Source: Adiantum capillus-veneris (lineage: Eukaryota > Streptophyta > Polypodiopsida > Polypodiales > Pteridaceae). From it: DNA of 64,000 bases. Numbering within the stretch: position 1 is the first letter of the stretch; every line of letters starts with the position of its first letter. This document shows, piece after piece, positions 38,436 through 47,629 of this stretch. A program made the translations under genes and the position numbers. Location: NCBI GenBank assembly GCA_014529385.2, contig CM043969.1, positions 24,631,946 through 24,695,945 of the forward strand, given 5' to 3'. Under the pieces are notes generated by a model that was not told the origin of the DNA, did no database searches, and was given only the letters and a program-made list of their open reading frames with translations.

Positions 38436-38712
38436 GCATAGGATGTCTTTTTCATCAACATGGCTTGAAATTGGTTCTGGGGGTAGTAGCTCTTGGCATG
38501 TGGAACATGGCCTTGCTCTTGGGTTTTGATTTGGACAAGAATTGGTGTTGGTAAGACCATGTGTAGTGTTTCTAGGCTCAAAAAGTGCATCTTGGAGGTG
38601 TTGGGGGCCAAAAGTGATGGGAATGGCTTGAAACTTGATATATGAGCTTATGAAAGTGTCATAAAGAGATCTGGAACTGAAAAATACCATCTGGGGGCCA
38701 ATTTGGTCATTT

Positions 38713-38736
38713 AGACATCCTACGCGTAGGATGTCT
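38713..38736. repeat. 24-bp palindrome, RetA-2 type
   Basis: Half-site AGACATCCTACG followed by its exact reverse complement. It differs from the RetA-1 palindrome by one symmetric pair (position 8 A to C, position 17 T to G). It lies 288 bp from the interrupted copy in rejoined coordinates. Confidence 0.95.
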
Positions 38737-38997
38737 ATTTCATCATTTTTTACATCTGACCACACAGATAGCTTGGCAATGTGCTCATGAGTGTATTGTG
38801 CAAGTTTCATGTGATTTGGACAAGTTTTGGTAGGTCCATGGCCCATTATTGCCTCTATGCTCTGACTTTGCGTTTTTTGGTGCACATGAGGTCAATTTTT
38901 GTCCAAATGTGATGAAACTTGGTGGCTAGCTTGTACAGGCTATTCAGAAGCAGTGTGTGATGAGAGATGTTGGGGTTGGTGCCCAAAATTGGCCTTG

Positions 38998-39021
38998 AGA
39001 CATCCTACGCGTAGGATGTCT
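38998..39021. repeat. 24-bp palindrome, RetA-2 type
   Basis: Perfect AGACATCCTACG palindrome, 285 bp from the previous copy. Confidence 0.95.
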
Positions 39022-40586
39022 CCTGATGAAAATTATATTGGAGGTGCTACTGGTACCTGCCCTAAGCCCCCCTGAGTCCCTTTTAAGCCAACAAAAAAGT
39101 CAAATAGATAGAAAGAAACTCCCTGTGTGGATTTCAGAGCCTTTGAGACGTTTTCTGACTTTTGGAGTGCTTTTCGGCGATGAAATTTCTTGATGTTGGT
39201 CTCTATAGCATCACGGTCCCTTGGGGATCCTTGCCATATGGTTTTTGTCGACTTTGGCTTCACCGGAGCTCCGTTTGGCAATTTGTCGCTCTGGAAGCAC
39301 CCGTGGTTGCGTTTTCATGTCGTTGATGACTTGTGGTGGTCTACCACCATAGGAATTGGTTGTTGATGGTCTAGGAAAGCTGATCGTGTTTGGTGGCAAA
39401 CGGACATGCGGTTTGGCCGTGAGAGCTATTTGACGCTTTGTGTGTCTGATGCCGTTTTTTAAGTTTAGTGCTGCTTCGGGTCACCGTATGGCCATGTGGG
39501 CTATATAGACTTGTCGAGCATGTCGAGATGCTCCTGCCCATGAGTTTTGGTAGCATTTGGGCACCTTTCCGCCGATTTCTCATTTGGTGGCCTCTTGCGG
39601 GGCTCTAGGAATTAGGGTTTTTCTGGATGGTTTTCTACTGCCTTTGATCATCCAAAAGTGGTCTCCTATGCTAGGGTAAGCTGCCGATGAAGCCTCATTG
39701 CTTTTGGGTTAGCCATTAAGTGGTCACTTCTACCTGTAGGTCTCTACTGCCCTCTTCCCGTGTGAACCCTATGCTAGTTTTCGCGACAAAACAACAAACA
39801 TGCGTGAAAAACTCAAGGTGGTGAGCCTACCTCTCATGTCTGGAGCCTGTCGCGTGGTCGTGCGTGTCATAGAAGCTGCTAGAAGTCCCGCTCGCTCTAG
39901 GTGGCAGGAGCTCTCTCTCAAAAGTCAATAGTAGAAATGAGCTTAAAATGAAGTGAAAATTTCTTATAATGGGAGTCCCCGAACCACTTTCCATGAAATT
40001 TGACATGTGCTCCCAAGTTCTTGCAAGATGCGGTTTAGGCTCAAAATTTTCTCGATTTGGACTCCATTTGCCCAGTTTACGAGAAATTTGACGTTTCGGT
40101 CAAAATCTGCTCAAAACACGCTTTCCGCTCCATTCACATAATTGCACCCCCATTGTACCATAGGTTGTCCTATAGTCACTGATCATCCCCATATTTTTTG
40201 TTTTTCATAACGACCGTTTTTCACCTGCTTTTTGTATTTTTGAAGTTTTTCTACCAAAATTAGTAAAATTAAAAGAAAAATAGAAAATTAACCCCAAAAA
40301 TATAATAAAAACATCATCGCAAAACACTATATACACTCACATGTAGGCCGGATTTCTTCGTTTTTTCAATATTTTTCCTGAAAATGGCTATTTTTACCTA
40401 TATACACACACCTAGGGGCTTGATTTGGCATTTGGCCCCATATACTTGTCTATTCATGCTGTATAAGGGTATATGTACTTGGGTTAGTCCAGAAAATTTC
40501 GCAATCAAATGACAACCCTTAAAAAATAGTCGAAAAACATGCCCTTTTTTGCTCTTTTTTCCATTGGGTCCGCATTTGAGAATGCG

Positions 40587-40620
40587 TCCCTCCCTCCTAG
40601 CCGAAGTCCTCCCGGACGAC
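40587..40620 (-). other. Purine-rich block conserved with RetA-1
   Basis: The minus-strand purine run and GTCGTCCGGGAGGACT match RetA-1 4804-4839. Here it lies about 145 bp beyond the pol stop. Confidence 0.45.
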
Positions 40621-40763
40621 AAGGTATCGCCTCGGTGTATGTACCATGCATGGGTTAAAAATTGTGCTAATGCTTGGCCGTGTAATGTGGCCCTATATGA
40701 TGCATACTCAGTCAATGCATGGAAAAATTAATGTTGTGCAAGAGGAGGGTATAAGCAATATGC

Positions 40764-42470
40764 TTATTGGCATTCGCCGTCAAAGTTTCCTGTTTGTTGT
40801 TGATTTGGGCGGCTTTTCTTTGCAAGTAAAAGTTGTAACTCTACCGCTCTTTCTTTGATCGTCTTTCTTGTAAAAGTCGTTTGGTTTGCCGATATTGTCG
40901 ATATGGCCATAGTCGTCTCCTTGGAGAGAATTTTCGTGGCGGAGTTGGTCGTAGTCCTTGTCTCTTTGGCTTTCCATTTGTAGCTTTGCTTTGGAGGTTT
41001 TTGTAGGCTTATTGCTACTTTCGCGGTTGTCATTGTTTTGCTGCTGATTGGCACCCACATAGATCGGTTTGCCGGTTTCATATGTAGTGTGTGTCTATAT
41101 GCCGATTTTGCTTGTACTGAAGGGTGATCCTGTTGCTTTGGTTTCGGGATCCAAATGCGAGTCACACTTAAGTTGTTACTGAGCATTATTTTGGGGATCC
41201 ATATCGGTTTTATTCCCTTGGTTTTTGGTTGAACCGTTTTCTCCTTTTGACTCATGTTGTTGTGTTGTGGTTTGTTTGCCATGTTACCTCTTTCCTTCCG
41301 CACCCATACTTGTTTTTCTCGTGTTGCTAACCTTGATCTTTTGATTGCGGTCGATGTTGTTTTATGGTTGGAGTGAACATGGTTGGCAGTTTCCTGTTTG
41401 GTCGCAATGGGTATCGTGTTGTTCTTTAGTGGCACCTTTCCTTTTGATTCTTTATCCAGTGATTGTGTTGCTGTCATCTGGTTCTTGCGGGGTTGCTGAG
41501 CAAAGGCTACCATCTGTTGTTCTTGTGCATGTTGAATTTTTATTGCATCCGCATTCCAATCTATTTGCACATTATACTCTTTTTGCCAATGTTGTCCCAA
41601 CAACATGGGGTGTTGTGTGCTTTCATCCTCGACCACATAAAACTTGTGCGGGTAAATATATTGATGTAGTTGTACATGCAACATAATCTAGCCCAATGTT
41701 TTTAGGGAATGTGATGTACTACTTTCCAGCACTTGTGGAGTAGGATGTAGTTGACCTGTGGGCTTGAGCTGTTTGTATAATCTGTAAGATATTAGATTTG
41801 CTTGAGCTCCAGAATCAAGCAATGTCGTCGATTTAACTTGATTGCTACCCACTTTGACTGCAATTATTGGCTCCACTGTGTCTTCATCAAAATTCATTAG
41901 TCGAATAGCATTTATTTGGAAAGGTGAGCCACACTGTTGTTGTTGTTGTAGAAGCCGTCTTTTTGCAATGCATTCTTTTGCTTCTGCTTGGGCTTCTTCC
42001 TATATCCTCTGTTTCTCCTTCATCCATTGTTTTTCTTGATGGATTTGTTGAAGCATATCCTGTGTTAGTGGTAAATGATATTTCTTTAATTGACACCCAC
42101 TAATCCAATTTGGCATTTCTTCACCTGCTAATGTAGCAAGCTTGACAGCTCCACTTTGTGATAGGTCACTAATCACAAAGGGTCCCATCCCTCGCTTTTT
42201 AAGTTTCTTGGCATGTTGCTTCAAGGTATAAACAAGTACATAATCACCTATTTTGAACTCTTTTGTGTGCACATGCTTGTCAAAAAATTCTTTTTGTCTT
42301 CTCTTTTTAGCATAGATCGAAGCTACAGCTCTTAAGCGAAGTTCATCTAGCTTTTCAAGATCATCTATTCTTGAAGAGAGCTCATGCCCTGTCCATTCTA
42401 AGCGTTTCTCTACTCGTAGAGTTGGAATTAAAAACTCTATGGGTAATATAGCATTTAGGCCAAACACCAT
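40764..42470 (-). pseudogene. RetA-2 pol C-terminal part: integrase C-terminal domain, second retropepsin-like domain, Trp-Lys tail
   Basis: 42470-42000 carries the end of the integrase core and its C-terminal domain (TKEFKIGDYVLVYTLKQHAKK). In another frame, 41897-41688 has TTLLDSGAQANLISYRLYK, the second retropepsin active site. 41684-40764 continues with YPHKFYVVED and MLLGQHWQKEYN, then a basic tail with WVRK, IWIPK twice, MWVPI and YKWKAK. The domain order equals RetA-1 4628-6319, so the extra protease-like domain is a family trait. Stops and shifts near 42000, 41897 and 41687 inactivate this copy. The proper C-terminus at 40764 (LLLAKKSRPNQQQ) suggests that RetA-1 also ends near its homologous site. 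Confidence 0.78.
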
Positions 42471-42518
42471 GTTGTACGGTGTTGTTCCTATTGATGTTTT
42501 GTATGCTACCCTGTATGC

Positions 42519-43832
42519 TCATAGTGTTGAGTGTAACTGCTGATCCCAGTCTGTCCTTGACTCTGATACAATTTTAGTGAGAACCGTGCACAGTGTTTTA
42601 TTTGTGGCCTTAGCTTGTCCATTTGCCTGTGGATGATATGGAGCTGATTTTCTATGTATGACCATGAATTCCTCTAGCATATATTCAACAACTTCATTAA
42701 GAAAATGTGTTCCTCGATCACTGAAAATTTCTATTGGTAATCCGTATCGTACAAAGACATTCTCATACAAAAATTGTGCAGTGGTTCTTGCATCTGCTTT
42801 TTGTGTTGCCTTGGCTTCCGCCCATTTTGTGAGATAGCCCGTAGCCACAATGACATATTGGGTATGGGTGCGATATGAAGGGGGTGAAATAGGCCCCACA
42901 AAATCAATGCCCCATTTTGCAAATTCCCTTGCTCCCATCATTGGCCGTAGTGGCATCTCATCTCTCTTTATCGGCACCTTGGTGGGCTGACATGCGTCAC
43001 AACGCTTTACAAACTCCTCAGCATCCATATGCAATGTAAGCCACCATATTCCTGCGGTTAAGACAATTTTTGTCGTCTTATCGCCTAAAACATGGCCTCC
43101 ACTTATGCCTCCATGTGCGTGTTCTAGAATCAGCAGGTATTCACTTTCACTTGCACAGATTCTAAGTTGATTGTCCTTTCCTCGCTTATAGAGTTGGTTC
43201 CCAATTAAATTAAAGTCGCGAGCCTCCAGATCTATAGCCCTTTTCCGTGCTTTTGTTATGTTTTCAGGAAATGCCCTTGTTGTTAAGAAATCAATGATAT
43301 ATTGACTCCATGCAGGTGCAATGTTTACCTGAAACAATATCGCGTGATCCACTGGTCGTTTGGTACTACATATAGTACAATTTTTAACATAAGCATGTGT
43401 GTCAGCATACATAGTTGGCCAATAAATCCCTAATTGTTTCAGTATCTGGTGTCTTTTCATTGTTGGACAATGAAATGCACAATCTTGGACGTGTGCTTCT
43501 TCAAGATAACACTCGAACTCCTCCGGATTTATACATAATTGTAGAATCTGGTCCGAGCCTAGATGATACAGCCTTCCTGCGATCAACTGGAAGTTTTTTG
43601 TTTGTCGAATTGTTTGTTGTTTGGATTTGTCTTCCTTGTTATCAAACCTACCTCCAAAGGAAAGAATGCTAACAATTTCTTGAGACCATTTGGGTATCAT
43701 TTCAATATTGAAAAGATAAGCGTCAGGTATTACTCCTTCAGAAGCTTCCCCGTTTTGTAGCCTTGAAAGATGATCCGCCCGTAGATGAGTTTTACCCTTT
43801 TTGACCACCACTGTGAAATCAAACTCTAGCAA
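42519..43832 (-). CDS. RetA-2 pol: RNase H end, duplicated H2C2 module, integrase core (Glu to Lys)
   Basis: This 437-codon frame begins with the end of RNase H (TVVVKKGKTHLRADHLSRL). The first H2C2 module follows (IPKWSQEIVSIL to CTICSTK), then the second (APAWSQYIIDFL to CDACQPTK), then the core: WGIDFVGP, FSDRGTHF and NGQAKATNK. The third catalytic residue of D-D-35-E is Lys instead of Glu, so this copy cannot catalyse integration itself. The duplication is shared with RetA-1, so it predates their split. The frame ends at 42519 by a stop in WAYRVAY; the next frame resumes at 42470. Confidence 0.88.
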   Translation of the reverse strand: MLEFDFTVVVKKGKTHLRADHLSRLQNGEASEGVIPDAYLFNIEMIPKWSQEIVSILSFGGRFDNKEDKSKQQTIRQTKNFQLIAGRLYHLGSDQILQLCINPEEFECYLEEAHVQDCAFHCPTMKRHQILKQLGIYWPTMYADTHAYVKNCTICSTKRPVDHAILFQVNIAPAWSQYIIDFLTTRAFPENITKARKRAIDLEARDFNLIGNQLYKRGKDNQLRICASESEYLLILEHAHGGISGGHVLGDKTTKIVLTAGIWWLTLHMDAEEFVKRCDACQPTKVPIKRDEMPLRPMMGAREFAKWGIDFVGPISPPSYRTHTQYVIVATGYLTKWAEAKATQKADARTTAQFLYENVFVRYGLPIEIFSDRGTHFLNEVVEYMLEEFMVIHRKSAPYHPQANGQAKATNKTLCTVLTKIVSESRTDWDQQLHSTL

Positions 43833-44112
43833 TATAATAAACCAGCGTACAATATGGTTTATTTACCAGATACAAAAGATCTGGATAATCTGTGAAGAAC
43901 ACAAATTTGTTTGCGAGCAAATAATGCCGAAATTTCTTTATAGCATAAATCATTCCTAACCCTTCTCTTTCAGTGGTTGTATAGTTCTTTTCTACACTGT
44001 TTAACTGTCGGCTTGCATAACAAACTGGGAAATCCATTGTTCCGTCTCCAGGTTGAGCCAGAATACTCCGGATTGCATATGCAGATGCATCAATGTGAAC
44101 ATATTTTCCCAA
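43819..44112 (-). pseudogene. RetA-2 RNase H fragment
   Basis: The frame carries HIDASAYAIRSILAQ, ICYASRQLNSVEKNYTT-like sequence, YAIKKFRHYLLANKF and TDYPDLLYLVNKP. These match RetA-1 RNase H, with one shift at each side relative to RT and integrase. The catalytic TDH motif reads TDY here. Confidence 0.8.
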
Positions 44113-45395
44113 TCTGGTGCCTTAAGTATAGGTGCTGATACAAGGTTTTCCTTAAGCTTTTGGAATGAAGTTTCACACTCCTCAGTCCAGTCGAAACTGA
44201 CTAACAAACGATACAGAGGTTGTGTGATGACTGCATACATATATATGAATCTTCGATAATATCCACAGTGTCCCATGAAGGATTGCACTTGTTTCGCGTT
44301 AGTAGGCCTGGGCAGGTCTACTGTGACTTTGATTTTGTCTAAGTCAGTGGTTATGCCATTTCTTGAGACAATGTGTCCTAAGATGCGGCCTTGCCTAACC
44401 ATAAAAATGCACTTTTCCGGGTTAAGACAGATTCGATATGTTCTGCACTTCTCAAATACCTTTTGTAAATGGTCAGTATGTTCCTCTCGTAGGAGAGAGT
44501 GTACACAAAGATCGTCCATATATATTTCTAAGAATTTTCTCAGGTATTCTTTGAACGCATGAGTCATTAACCTTTGAAAGGTAGCAGGTGCATTGGTTAA
44601 GTCAAAAGGCATAACTCTATACGCATATATTCCCCATTCTGTGGCAAACACTGTTTTGTGTTGATCCTCTATTGCAATTGCCAGTTGGTTATACCCTGAA
44701 AACCCATCTAGAAAGGAATAAGCCCGTTTCCCGGCCACCCTCTCAAGTACATGTTCTGTGATCGGCAAGGGATAATTATCCCTTATGGTGGCTGCATTTA
44801 CCTTTTTGAGGTTCACACACACTCGCAACTTTCCGTTCTTTTTGGAGACAACCACAATGGGTGACACCCAATCTGTATGCTCGATTTCATAGATGAATTC
44901 AGCATCCATCAGCTTGTCGATCTCCTCTTTGATTCGTTTAGCAAATGTGTCATTATATGTATTAGGACGCTGTTTGCAAGGTTTGGCATCTGATTTCAAT
45001 ATAATTGTATGTTGGCATATCGATGAATCAACTCCTTTGAGGTCTTTGTAGGACCATACAAACACATCTTTATACTTCTTGAGAAGTTGTGTTAGCAGTT
45101 CTTCTTCTTCAGGCTCTAAATCAGTTGCGATATAGACTGGCTGAGTCTTTTCACCTGGTTCAGCAAGGTCTATCCGTTTTGCATTTTCCGGCCCATCGTA
45201 AGATTCCTGGTTTATTCTTTCCCTGACTGGTGGTGTCATTATGATTTTTCTGTCCTGGATGGTGAATTTTCGATAGTGGGATGGTACATTCATGTTTCCT
45301 TTTTCTGACTCCTCCTTACCATCACTTTCTCCCTTAGTAGTCCATACCTCTCGTAAAGACCGTTTTAGTTCTTGGTATTTCTTTTTACGCTCCAA
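44001..45395 (-). CDS. RetA-2 pol: reverse transcriptase
   Basis: This 464-codon frame runs through SHYRKFTIQDRKI, VYIATDLEPEEEELL, the RT palm (NGKLRVCVNLKKVN, FLDGFSGYNQLA, MPFDLTNAPATFQ, active site YMDD) and the connection (GHCGYYRRFIYMY). The usual MPFGL reads MPFDL. It is very similar to RetA-1 residues 140-560. The frame is lost near 44020 at the RNase H start. Upstream the basic linker continues in broken frames to the protease ORF stop at 45797. Confidence 0.9.
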   Translation of the reverse strand: MERKKKYQELKRSLREVWTTKGESDGKEESEKGNMNVPSHYRKFTIQDRKIIMTPPVRERINQESYDGPENAKRIDLAEPGEKTQPVYIATDLEPEEEELLTQLLKKYKDVFVWSYKDLKGVDSSICQHTIILKSDAKPCKQRPNTYNDTFAKRIKEEIDKLMDAEFIYEIEHTDWVSPIVVVSKKNGKLRVCVNLKKVNAATIRDNYPLPITEHVLERVAGKRAYSFLDGFSGYNQLAIAIEDQHKTVFATEWGIYAYRVMPFDLTNAPATFQRLMTHAFKEYLRKFLEIYMDDLCVHSLLREEHTDHLQKVFEKCRTYRICLNPEKCIFMVRQGRILGHIVSRNGITTDLDKIKVTVDLPRPTNAKQVQSFMGHCGYYRRFIYMYAVITQPLYRLLVSFDWTEECETSFQKLKENLVSAPILKAPDWENMFTLMHLHMQSGVFWLNLETEQWISQFVMQADS

Positions 45396-45796
45396 TTTGG
45401 TCCACTCTAGGTCTTTTGTTGTTTCTTGTTTTGATTTTTGAGATTTTTTTTATTTTGTTTCTGTTTTAGCTTTCCCTACTTGTTTTATTTCCTCTTGCGT
45501 CCGTTCCCTTCGCACTCTCAAGAATCTTCCTGATATTTGGTCTTTTACACAATCCTCTGCTTTGACAAGCATTAGATAGTGAGTTTTATCTTTTATCCTA
45601 GGCATCAGGTTCTCTCTCTTTATTTTTTCTACTCGTTTTCTCCTATAGAGTTCCTAGCATCTAGGGTGCTGATTGCCAAATCATAAAACTTGATATTCGT
45701 TGTTTTCTCTCCACGCTCGCTTGAGCTGTCCGAACACTCGTTATCTGCATCGTTATTTACCTCCAGATGCTTAGAGGAGTTATAAAACTCTTCTTG
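45396..45796 (-). pseudogene. RetA-2 pol N-terminal linker, broken frame
   Basis: Immediately after the TAA at about 45797 the same frame reads QEEFYNSSKHLEVNNDADNE and then NIKFYDLA, matching RetA-1 EVFHDIPDHPEWGNEADNK and VRFYDFP. It is then disrupted before the RT ORF. It is a basic linker in RetA-1. Confidence 0.7.
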
Positions 45797-46618
45797 TTAT
45801 GGTGGTTCTACAATCTCATCTCCTCCTCGTATAAGGCTTACCATGTAATAGGGTAGCACATCATAGCCATCCTTATCGCAAAATTTTGTCGTTGGACTAT
45901 CTGTAATGGCACAAACATCCAATGTTGCTAGTATGTGTTCCCATTCCAGAGGTTCTAAGGCATCTTCAAGAAAAGGTTCCGGAATATAATCCTTGTCCTC
46001 AATAGCTTTTTCTAAGACGCATTCCTCTCTTTTTAAGCTCCCACAATGTGAAGCTCCGCACATCCATAGCTCTTTCTGTTGCCCTAACCATGCTGGGAGT
46101 TCGGACCCTACCAATGCAGCTGAATCAAACTCTTCCACTGGTGTCTGATTCACATCTTTGTAACTATGGTCTTTCAGGCGTATTTTGGTTGTAGTCTCGC
46201 CATGTCTGATGTATATGTGGTTGTAACCCCAATCCTGGACCATCTTTAATTGTCTCATGAATGGTCTTCCCAAGATGATCTCGTAATTGTTCTTTTTGTT
46301 GAAATCGACTATTGCAAATGTATGCTCATACTCGATTCCGCACGAGGTGACGATTACTTTTTCTAAGAGTCCTAAAGGCTTTTCCATGAACCCATCTGCC
46401 AGTTGCAATTTCATTCTGGTAGCTCTCAAAGCCGGTTTTCCCCAATTTTTCCAGATTTCCTTGGTGGCGATAGCAACTCCTGCTCCACTGTCAAGAATAG
46501 CTTTGGAAACTACTCCTTGGAATTCTACTGGTAGCGTGGTGTTTCCATCTTCCCCCTCGCAATATTCTCCAACCTTGTTTAAAGGTACTGGCCTAGTGTT
46601 TAGTTGAGGCCTGTCCAA
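45797..46618 (-). CDS. RetA-2 aspartic protease region
   Basis: This 273-codon frame contains KAILDSGAGVAIATKEIW (retropepsin active site), KLQLADGFMEKPLGLLEKV and IILGRPFMRQLKMVQDWG. The conserved downstream segment follows (LKREECVLEKAIEDKDY, ILATLDVCAI). It ends in TAA at the same boundary with pol as in RetA-1. A stop near 46660 (TTTTTATAAG) separates it from the upstream gag part in the same region (KFGVK). Confidence 0.85.
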   Translation of the reverse strand: MDRPQLNTRPVPLNKVGEYCEGEDGNTTLPVEFQGVVSKAILDSGAGVAIATKEIWKNWGKPALRATRMKLQLADGFMEKPLGLLEKVIVTSCGIEYEHTFAIVDFNKKNNYEIILGRPFMRQLKMVQDWGYNHIYIRHGETTTKIRLKDHSYKDVNQTPVEEFDSAALVGSELPAWLGQQKELWMCGASHCGSLKREECVLEKAIEDKDYIPEPFLEDALEPLEWEHILATLDVCAITDSPTTKFCDKDGYDVLPYYMVSLIRGGDEIVEPP

Positions 46619-46666
46619 TTCTCTGATCCCTTCTTGAAGCTTCGTGGGGTCTTTTACTCCAAATTT

Positions 46667-47629
46667 TTATAAGCATTTGCCTACGGTGGTCCACATGTTT
46701 GGTCGTAGCCTTAGGAGTTCGGCTAATGTGATTGTGCATGCCACAAGGGTGGACAATAACTCAATCAACCCTTGTGAATCCATCATTCTGTTAGAATAAA
46801 TTCTTTGGGATGGGATTGATCGCATCTCAGACTTGGCTTCATACTCTCCTAGGTAAGAAGGTAAAGTTTTTAGTGAGTCTGGTTGGCTGTGCCCCGAACT
46901 AATTGATCCCTGGTCTCCCCCTTGCGAATGTATATCAAAGTTCATTTGTGATCTTGTCTCAAATTCTTCAATAGGAGGTAAGATCTCATTTTTCTCTTTT
47001 CTCGTGCTATTCATGTGGTAACTCACCATGTTAGCTTCGTTGGCATCACGGATTTGCTTCCACAGATCATCTAGACCGTTACAATCCCTACCCATTTCTA
47101 CCAATGTTTTAAGTTGGAACCCCTCACTTGTTTCATCTATTGTATTTGGCACTATGATAGGCTCTCCCCTAGACTCAGAGGCATTCGTGAGTCTTTCCTT
47201 CGTTTCTACTTGTTTCTCTAAAGTTGGTTTGATAGGTGTTGGAGCTGGTACTTCATGCCAACTTGCAGGTTTACCAAGCGGGTTTTCTATCAATGATTGG
47301 GCTATTTCAATCATCTTTCGACACATTTCTAACCTTTGTTTTTCTATTTCAGCATATGGATAAGTCATCCATCTTTGCTCTTGGGTTTGGTTGTTTTTTA
47401 GTCTGGCTTCGTAAGCTTTTAAAAGTGCGTCTAACTGCTCATTTACCTTTTCTCCCAACACTGATCCTCCTGATCCTGCACTTTTGGGTTCTTCTATTTC
47501 CTTGGGTGCTATGGTTGCCGCAGTGTGTGAGCTTAGACTAGCTACATCCTCTAAGCGCTCTAATCTATTCTTTGTGTGTTTTAACTCCTCGGATAGAGCC
47601 GTTTGCTGTCGTTCTCTCCTGGATTTCAT
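46667..47629 (-). CDS. RetA-2 gag C-terminal/linker region
   Basis: This 320-codon frame runs from MKSRRERQQTALSEELKHTKN through NNQTQEQRWMTYPYAEIEKQR to LAELLRLRPNMWTTVGKCL. It corresponds to the RetA-1 gag end joined directly to its protease ORF. Here the two are continuous, showing that the family's gag and protease are encoded in one ORF. Predicted mostly helical and hydrophilic; function beyond a gag spacer is unknown. Confidence 0.8.
   Translation of the reverse strand: MKSRRERQQTALSEELKHTKNRLERLEDVASLSSHTAATIAPKEIEEPKSAGSGGSVLGEKVNEQLDALLKAYEARLKNNQTQEQRWMTYPYAEIEKQRLEMCRKMIEIAQSLIENPLGKPASWHEVPAPTPIKPTLEKQVETKERLTNASESRGEPIIVPNTIDETSEGFQLKTLVEMGRDCNGLDDLWKQIRDANEANMVSYHMNSTRKEKNEILPPIEEFETRSQMNFDIHSQGGDQGSISSGHSQPDSLKTLPSYLGEYEAKSEMRSIPSQRIYSNRMMDSQGLIELLSTLVACTITLAELLRLRPNMWTTVGKCL

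Larger units (their letters stand above)
38436..40763 (-). other. RetA-2 spacer, pol side of the RetB insertion
   Basis: Noncoding; contains the right part of the interrupted palindrome (AGGATGTCT at 38440-38448) and two intact palindromes. 39300-40300 shares scattered identity with RetA-1 3590-4350. No supported ORF. Confidence 0.75.
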
